This document shows positions 1-3,748 of a DNA stretch of 5,668 nucleotides, piece after piece. The notes beneath the pieces were generated by a model that was given only the letters and a program-made list of their open reading frames with translations, made no database searches and had not been told where the DNA came from. The stretch spans positions 1 through 5,668 of the forward strand of contig JABDJW010000309.1 of the NCBI GenBank assembly GCA_013002375.1, written 5' to 3'. The position numbers and the translations under genes were made by a program. Position 1 is the stretch's first letter; each line of letters opens with the position of its first letter. The DNA is from Acidimicrobiales bacterium. GTDB lineage: Bacteria; Actinomycetota; Acidimicrobiia; Acidimicrobiales; SHLQ01.

Positions 1-908
1 CGGATGCGTTCTTTGGGGCCGCACAGGCTGATCTCGTCGGCAAAATCGGTCGGCACCGCGGCGATTGCCTCATCCCGCTTTCCGTCGAGGAACAGATCCT
101 GAATTCGCAGCGCTTCTTCCTCGAACCCCATCCGCTGCATCAGCTTGGTGTGGTAGTTCTGCCCCTTGGCGCCCATCCCACCGATGTAGAAGCCGAGCAT
201 CGCCTTCACCGGGGCCAGCGCGGCCTCGACGTCGTCGTTCACGTTGATGCTCATGTTGATGGAGATCTTGAAGTCGTCCTTGGCGCCGGCGATCTGATCG
301 GCGTACACCTCTGGTCGATAGGGCGAGTAGTAGAGCGGCAACCAGCCGTCGGCGATCTCCGCGGTCTGGGTGACGTTCTTGGGCCCCTCGGCACCGATGT
401 AGATCGGGATCTCGGACCGGATTGGATGGGTCATGATCTTCAACGGCTTGCCCAGCCCCTCGGTGCCTTCACCATGAAACGGGTGCTGGTAGAACTTCCC
501 GTCGAAGCTCAGGTGCTCTTCGCGGCGGAAGATCCGGCGCAGTATCTCGACGTATTCGCGGGTACGAGCCAGCGGCTTGCGTGACGGTTGGCCATACCAC
601 CCCTCGACGACCTGCGGCCCCGAGACGCCGAGGCCCAGCACGAGCCGTCCGTTCGACAGATGATCGACGGTCATCGCGTGCATGGCACACGTGGTCGGTG
701 GGCGGGCCGCCAGTTGCGCAATACCGGTACCCAACTTGATGCGCTCGGTCTTGGCCGCCAAGTAGGCCAGCGGTGAGAACACATCGCTCCCCCACGACTC
801 GGCGGTCCAGACCGTGTCGTAGCCGAGCTTCTCGGCTTCCACGGTGAGTTCGACCCACCCCTCCGGCGGTGATGCCGGCCAGTAACCCCATACCAATCCA
901 AGATCCAT
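1..908 (-). CDS. LLM-class F420-dependent oxidoreductase, Rv3520c family (3' end cut by window edge)
   Basis: Probable cytoplasmic flavin/F420-dependent oxidoreductase with a luciferase-like TIM-barrel fold. The family uses reduced or oxidised coenzyme F420; the substrate is unknown. Reading the minus strand from the ATG at 908 gives 302 open codons to the left edge. The protein begins MDLGLVWGYW. Visible family blocks are TVWTAESWGSD (about residues 32-42), TVDHLSNGRLVLGLGVSGPQ (80-99), VVEGWYGQ (100-107), KPLARTREYVEI (111-122), GLGKPLKIMTHP (151-162), IGAEGPKN (171-178), EIADGWLPLYYSP (from 184) and a downstream GFYIGGMGAKGQNYH block. These match the Rv3520c-type subgroup from memory. That subgroup is about 340-350 residues long, so roughly 40 C-terminal residues should lie off the left edge. 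The start at 908 is favoured because the family begins at this point and a TACCGT hexamer lies 6 nt upstream with no Shine-Dalgarno sequence. The gene is divergent from the membrane-protein gene. Family assignment is confident; substrate and physiological role are not. Confidence 0.93.
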   Translation of the reverse strand, partial: MDLGLVWGYWPASPPEGWVELTVEAEKLGYDTVWTAESWGSDVFSPLAYLAAKTERIKLGTGIAQLAARPPTTCAMHAMTVDHLSNGRLVLGLGVSGPQVVEGWYGQPSRKPLARTREYVEILRRIFRREEHLSFDGKFYQHPFHGEGTEGLGKPLKIMTHPIRSEIPIYIGAEGPKNVTQTAEIADGWLPLYYSPYRPEVYADQIAGAKDDFKISINMSINVNDDVEAALAPVKAMLGFYIGGMGAKGQNYHTKLMQRMGFEEEALRIQDLFLDGKRDEAIAAVPTDFADEISLCGPKERI

Positions 909-914
909 GGCCGC

Positions 915-920
915 ACGGTA
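915..920 (-). promoter_or_regulatory. Candidate -10 element for a leaderless oxidoreductase transcript
   Basis: On the minus strand the hexamer TACCGT fits the actinobacterial -10 pattern TANNNT. It is separated from the ATG at 908 by 6 nt (positions 914-909). That spacing would put the transcription start at or next to the A of the start codon. There is no purine-rich ribosome-binding site upstream. I see no convincing -35. This is inferred from spacing only. Confidence 0.45.
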
Positions 921-956
921 TGCCGTCGGCTACCCGTCGGCGAAATTCCGGTGGGC

Positions 957-962
957 TAACGT
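957..962 (+). promoter_or_regulatory. Candidate -10 element for a leaderless membrane-protein/DUF3097 transcript
   Basis: The hexamer TAACGT, preceded by GGGC, fits TANNNT. It lies 7 nt upstream of the ATG at 970, as expected for a leaderless mRNA beginning at that ATG. The alternative in-frame GTG at 961 overlaps this hexamer, which favours 970 as the true start. The divergent candidate -10 at 915-920 is only 36 bp away, so the two promoters would share their upstream regions. Confidence 0.45.
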
Positions 963-969
963 GACCGCC

Positions 970-1431
970 ATGCTCACTTTCGGCGCAGTCGGCGACACCG
1001 GCTACGACATCATGTTGTTCCTCCACATCCTGACCATGTTCGCGGCCTTCGCCCCGGCGTTCATCATCCCGTTCATCGACAACGGCACCCGCAGCCCGGC
1101 TGATGCGTCGGTCCGCCAACGGTTCTTCCAGATCTACGCCCCCAACGCCCGCCGCATTCACGGCGGCACGCTCATTCTCGGCGGTCTGCTCGGGTTCGGT
1201 GTGGCCGGGATGAGCGACGAGGTCTTCAAGTTGTCCGAACCCTGGCTGGCCATCTCGGTTGTGTTGTGGGTCGCGATGAACGGCGTGCTCCACGCGGTGA
1301 TCGCCCCGACCGAGCGGGCCATCGCCGAAGGCGACGAAACCAACGCGTCGCGCCTCGAGCAGGGCGGTGCCATCATGACGGTGCTGTTCCTGGCCACCCT
1401 GTACTTGATGGTGTTCCAGCCGGGCCAGTAG
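970..1431 (+). CDS. Small four-helix integral membrane protein, DUF2269-like
   Basis: A 153-residue protein of unknown function, predicted to sit in the cytoplasmic membrane. Four hydrophobic segments are visible: about residues 12-35, 66-80 (short, glycine-rich), 91-112 and 134-149. A basic, polar stretch lies between the first two (about 41-64, with several Arg residues), and an acidic loop between the last two (114-130). Histidines fall in or beside helices at H19, H64 and H108. Size and layout resemble small predicted integral membrane proteins of the DUF2269 type, but I cannot confirm that family by eye. The ATG at 970 is chosen over the ATG at 907, because 907 would overlap the divergent gene's start codon, and over the GTG at 961, which lies inside the candidate -10. 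The stop at 1429-1431 is followed 13 bp later by the DUF3097 start, so the two are probably co-transcribed. Coding status is well supported by the coherent hydrophobic pattern. Confidence 0.8.
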   Translation: MLTFGAVGDTGYDIMLFLHILTMFAAFAPAFIIPFIDNGTRSPADASVRQRFFQIYAPNARRIHGGTLILGGLLGFGVAGMSDEVFKLSEPWLAISVVLWVAMNGVLHAVIAPTERAIAEGDETNASRLEQGGAIMTVLFLATLYLMVFQPGQ

Positions 1432-1444
1432 GGGCCACTCACCC

Positions 1445-2278
1445 ATGCGAGACGACGGCATCCTGGCGGGCGACTTCGACATCAGCTCCCGCCCGAAACG
1501 GCAGGGCCCCAGCTACACACCGGTTGCGGCCCGTCTCGGGCTCGTGATCGAACACAACGCCAGCGGCACCACCGGCGCCATCGTGAAGTTCAATCCACCC
1601 CAGGTGGTCCTTCGCGACCGTGACGGCCGCGATCACACCTTCCGAGTTCTCGACGGCGCCTTCAGCATCGATGGCCAGTCGGTCATTCTCAAGCGGCCGC
1701 CCACCGAAGTGGGCCCGTCGACCGCCCCGGGCTTCACCGCATCGGGTTCGATCGACCTCGGCGACACGCCGGCCCGGGTGGCCCGGGGCAGCCGTATCTA
1801 CGTCGAGGGCATCCACGATGCCGAACTCGTGGAGAAAGTCTGGGGCGACGACCTCCGCGTCGAGGGCATCGTGGTGCAACAGATCGAGGGAGCCGACGAC
1901 CTCGAGTACGTCGTGCGCAGCTTCGGCCCGCACGGCCACCGCAAGCTGGGCATCTTGCTCGACCACCTGGTCGACGGCTCGAAAGAGAGCCGGTTGGCCT
2001 CGACCGTCGATCACCCGGCGGTGCTGATCACCGGCCACCCGTTCGTCGACATCTGGGCCGCGGTGAAACCCAAGGTCGTCGGCCTCGACGCGTGGCCCGA
2101 CATCCCCAAGGGTCAGCCGTGGAAGGAAGGCGTCATGGCCGCGGTCGGCTTCACCGGCAACGCGGGAGAGTTCTGGAAGCAACTGCTGGGCCGGGTCGAA
2201 ACGTGGACCGACCTCGAACCCGCCCTGGTCGGCGCGGTCGAGCAGCTGATCGACTTCGTCGCTCCCCCCGAAGGCTGA
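1445..2278 (+). CDS. DUF3097 family protein with TOPRIM-like core
   Basis: A 277-residue soluble protein matching the actinobacterial DUF3097 family, whose function is not established. An N-terminal part (about 1-85, including RPKRQGPSYTPV) is followed by a small-domain-like stretch rich in V/L/D (50-85). The family core then includes RVARGSRIYVEGIHDAELVE (111-130), KVWGDDLRVEG (131-141), LGILLDHLVDGSKESRLA (168-185), HPFVDIWAAVKP (198-209) and DLEPALVGAVEQLIDFV (256-272). The core looks like a TOPRIM fold: a hydrophobic strand ending in V-E-G (E121) with D125 nearby, then a hydrophobic strand ending in D173 with a glycine five residues later (G178). The second Asp of the usual DxD is Leu175. 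This resemblance is my inference. Length is normal for the family as I recall it. The ATG at 1445 lies 13 bp after the upstream stop. A weak AGGGG at 1430-1434 is the only ribosome-binding-site candidate, so translational coupling is possible. Confidence 0.9.
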   Translation: MRDDGILAGDFDISSRPKRQGPSYTPVAARLGLVIEHNASGTTGAIVKFNPPQVVLRDRDGRDHTFRVLDGAFSIDGQSVILKRPPTEVGPSTAPGFTASGSIDLGDTPARVARGSRIYVEGIHDAELVEKVWGDDLRVEGIVVQQIEGADDLEYVVRSFGPHGHRKLGILLDHLVDGSKESRLASTVDHPAVLITGHPFVDIWAAVKPKVVGLDAWPDIPKGQPWKEGVMAAVGFTGNAGEFWKQLLGRVETWTDLEPALVGAVEQLIDFVAPPEG

Positions 2279-2286
2279 ACCACTGA

Positions 2287-2313
2287 GCGCCAACCAGTTC
2301 GGCGCGCTGGCGC
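2287..2313 (+). terminator. Weak inverted repeat after the DUF3097 gene, possible terminator
   Basis: GCGCCA at 2287-2292 is perfectly complementary to TGGCGC at 2308-2313, with a 15-nt loop, starting 9 nt after the DUF3097 stop. An alternative pairing uses CCAG at 2294-2297 with CTGG at 2307-2310. No T-run follows, so an intrinsic terminator is uncertain. It may simply be a GC-rich chance dyad. Confidence 0.25.
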
Positions 2314-2314
2314 G

Positions 2315-2405
2315 AGGTTCCCCGCTCCCAGCCGCTCGGGCTAGGTTCCCCGCTCCCAGCCGCTCGGGCTAGGTTCCCCGCTCCCAGCCGCTCGGGCTAG
2401 GTTCG
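2315..2405 (+). repeat. Perfect 28-bp tandem repeat, three full copies plus a 6-bp remnant
   Basis: Copies lie at 2315-2342, 2343-2370 and 2371-2398 and are identical. A fourth copy begins at 2399 with AGGTTC and then diverges. Each unit starts AGGTTCCCCGCTCCC and ends CCGCTCGGGCT, and carries the short direct repeat CCGCTC twice and a small dyad AGCC-N5-GGCT at its end. At each downstream junction the sequence TAGGTT forms (2342-2347, 2370-2375, 2398-2403). The array fills most of the 131-bp gap before the hydrolase gene and ends 5 bp before that gene's start codon. No protein-coding role is evident. It could be a recent slippage expansion of a promoter or of a regulator-binding site. Confidence 0.95.
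2398..2403 (+). promoter_or_regulatory. Candidate -10 element for a leaderless hydrolase transcript
   Basis: TAGGTT, preceded by GGGC, fits TANNNT and is separated by 6 nt (2404-2409) from the ATG at 2410. No Shine-Dalgarno sequence is present. TTCCCC at 2374-2379 lies 18 bp upstream in the -35 position but is a poor match to TTGACA. The hexamer spans the end of the third tandem unit, so two further copies of the same element lie 28 and 56 bp upstream. Confidence 0.45.
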
Positions 2406-2409
2406 GCCC

Positions 2410-3705
2410 ATGCCCGACCTGCTCGCCCTCTCCGCCCAACTCCTCGACAACGCCGACAGCACCCAGGCGCCGAACCGGGTCACCCAGGAGCTCAGCGAGC
2501 TGGGCGACGACATCGCGCTGATCGAATCGTTCTCGCACGTCGTGATCTTTCGCACCGACGAAGGGCTGGTGCTGTTCGACACCAGCCTCGACGCCACCGC
2601 GCCGGCCTGCGTCGAGGCGATGCGGGCCTGGACCGACCAACCGGTGCACTCGATCGTGTACACGCACGGCCACAAGGACCACGTCGGCGGCAGCGGCGCA
2701 TTCGTCGCCGATACCGTGGCCCGCGGCGCCCGAGCACCAGCGATCGTCAGTCACGAAAACGTTGCGCCCCGGTTCGACCGGTACCGGCTGACCGACGGCT
2801 ACAACGCCACCATCAACATGCGCCAGTTCGGCGGCAGCCCCATCGCGGGCGGTCTCGGCACCGCGCCATCGGGCTTCCTGCCCGCTGATGTCGCAGACCC
2901 GACGCTCACCTATCTCGACACCATGACCATGGCGGTCGGCGATCTCACCCTCGACCTGCGCCACGCCAAGGGCGAGACCGACGATCACACCTGGGCCTGG
3001 ATTCCCGAGCACAAGGCGATCTGTGTCGGCGATTTCGTCATCTGGATGTTCCCCAACGCGGGAAACCCGCAGAAGGTCCAGCGCTACCCGCTCGAATGGG
3101 CCGCCGCGTTGCGCTCGATGGTCGCCCAGCAACCCGAGTTGCTGCTGCCGGCCCACGGCCTACCGGTCGCCGGCGCCGAGCGCATCGCCACCATGCTGAA
3201 CACGATGGCCGACGTGCTCGAAACTCTCACCCGCGACGTGCTCGAACAGATGAACGCCGGGGCGGCCCTCAACGACATCGTCCACGAGGTGAAGGTCGAC
3301 CCCGAGCTCCTGGCCCTGCCCTACCTTCGTCCGCTCTACGACGAGCCGGAGTTCGTAATCAACAACGTCTGGCGACTGTACGGCGGCTGGTATGACGGCA
3401 ACCCGGCCCGCCTCAAACCGGCGCCCGACGCGGCGCTGGCCGCCGAGGTCGCCGCCCTCGCCGGCGGCGTTGCCAACCTCACCGCTCGGGCCGTCGAGCT
3501 CGCGGCCAGCGACACCGAACCCGATCTGCGACTGGCCTGCCACCTCATCGAACTCGCGGCCGATGCCGCGCCCGACGACACGACCGTGCGCGGCGCTCGA
3601 GCCGACATCTACACCCAGCGGCGCCGGCACGAGACCTCGCTGATGGCCAAGGGGATATACCGCTGGGCCTCCGATCAGTCCGCCGAGCATGCTGGTGAAG
3701 CGTGA
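2410..3705 (+). CDS. Metallo-beta-lactamase-fold hydrolase, alkyl-sulfatase (SdsA-like) group, short form
   Basis: A 431-residue, probably zinc-dependent hydrolase. The N-terminal domain (about 30-255) is a metallo-beta-lactamase fold: the strand motif EGLVLFDTSLD (51-61), then the metal-binding THGHKDHVGG (85-94; H86, H88, D90, H91), KGETDDHTWAWIPEH (187-201; E189) followed by CVGD (205-208; D208), and PAHG (247-250; H249). The later segment INNVWRLYGGWYDGNPARLK (317-336) is a hallmark of the alkyl-sulfatase dimerisation region, and residues 340-420 are alanine-rich helices. SdsA/BDS1-type enzymes hydrolyse alkyl sulfate esters to alcohol and sulfate and are usually above 600 residues with a C-terminal SCP2-like domain; this protein stops before that domain. 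No signal peptide is visible, so it is probably cytoplasmic. D208 stands where I expect the family's second metal-region glutamate. Group membership is well supported; sulfatase activity is only inferred. Confidence 0.9.
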   Translation: MPDLLALSAQLLDNADSTQAPNRVTQELSELGDDIALIESFSHVVIFRTDEGLVLFDTSLDATAPACVEAMRAWTDQPVHSIVYTHGHKDHVGGSGAFVADTVARGARAPAIVSHENVAPRFDRYRLTDGYNATINMRQFGGSPIAGGLGTAPSGFLPADVADPTLTYLDTMTMAVGDLTLDLRHAKGETDDHTWAWIPEHKAICVGDFVIWMFPNAGNPQKVQRYPLEWAAALRSMVAQQPELLLPAHGLPVAGAERIATMLNTMADVLETLTRDVLEQMNAGAALNDIVHEVKVDPELLALPYLRPLYDEPEFVINNVWRLYGGWYDGNPARLKPAPDAALAAEVAALAGGVANLTARAVELAASDTEPDLRLACHLIELAADAAPDDTTVRGARADIYTQRRRHETSLMAKGIYRWASDQSAEHAGEA

Positions 3706-3748
3706 CAGGGTGCTCGGCCGAGGCTTCCAACGGGGAGCGACAGGGCGC
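3706..3748. other. 43-bp convergent intergenic gap
   Basis: This gap separates the stop codons of the hydrolase (plus strand) and the RCC1-repeat gene (minus strand). It contains a 10-bp palindrome CTCGGCCGAG at 3713-3722 that could fold only as a very short hairpin. There is no T-run on either strand, so no intrinsic terminator can be called. Confidence 0.5.

Noticed and set aside
469..1482. A 337-codon open frame on the minus strand spanning the oxidoreductase start and the membrane-protein gene
   Set aside because: It overlaps two well-supported genes antisense or out of frame, has low-complexity Arg/Gly/His/Glu composition typical of GC-rich shadow frames, and has no recognisable motif.
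1439..2293. A 284-codon minus-strand open frame opposite the DUF3097 gene
   Set aside because: The plus-strand frame matches a known family over its whole length. The antisense frame is a codon-bias shadow.
2315..2405. Tandem repeat as a small CRISPR array
   Set aside because: The units are directly adjacent with no spacers, and there are no cas genes nearby.
2341..3156. A 271-codon minus-strand open frame opposite the hydrolase gene and running into the tandem repeat
   Set aside because: It is a shadow of the metallo-beta-lactamase frame, with no domain motif, and its end lies in the non-coding repeat.
3699..3748. Imperfect direct repeat (GACAGGG at 3704-3710 and 3739-3745) and the CTCGGCCGAG palindrome, as an attachment site or terminator
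   Set aside because: The shared core is only 7 bp, there is no mobile element beside it, the palindrome has almost no loop, and no T-run follows.
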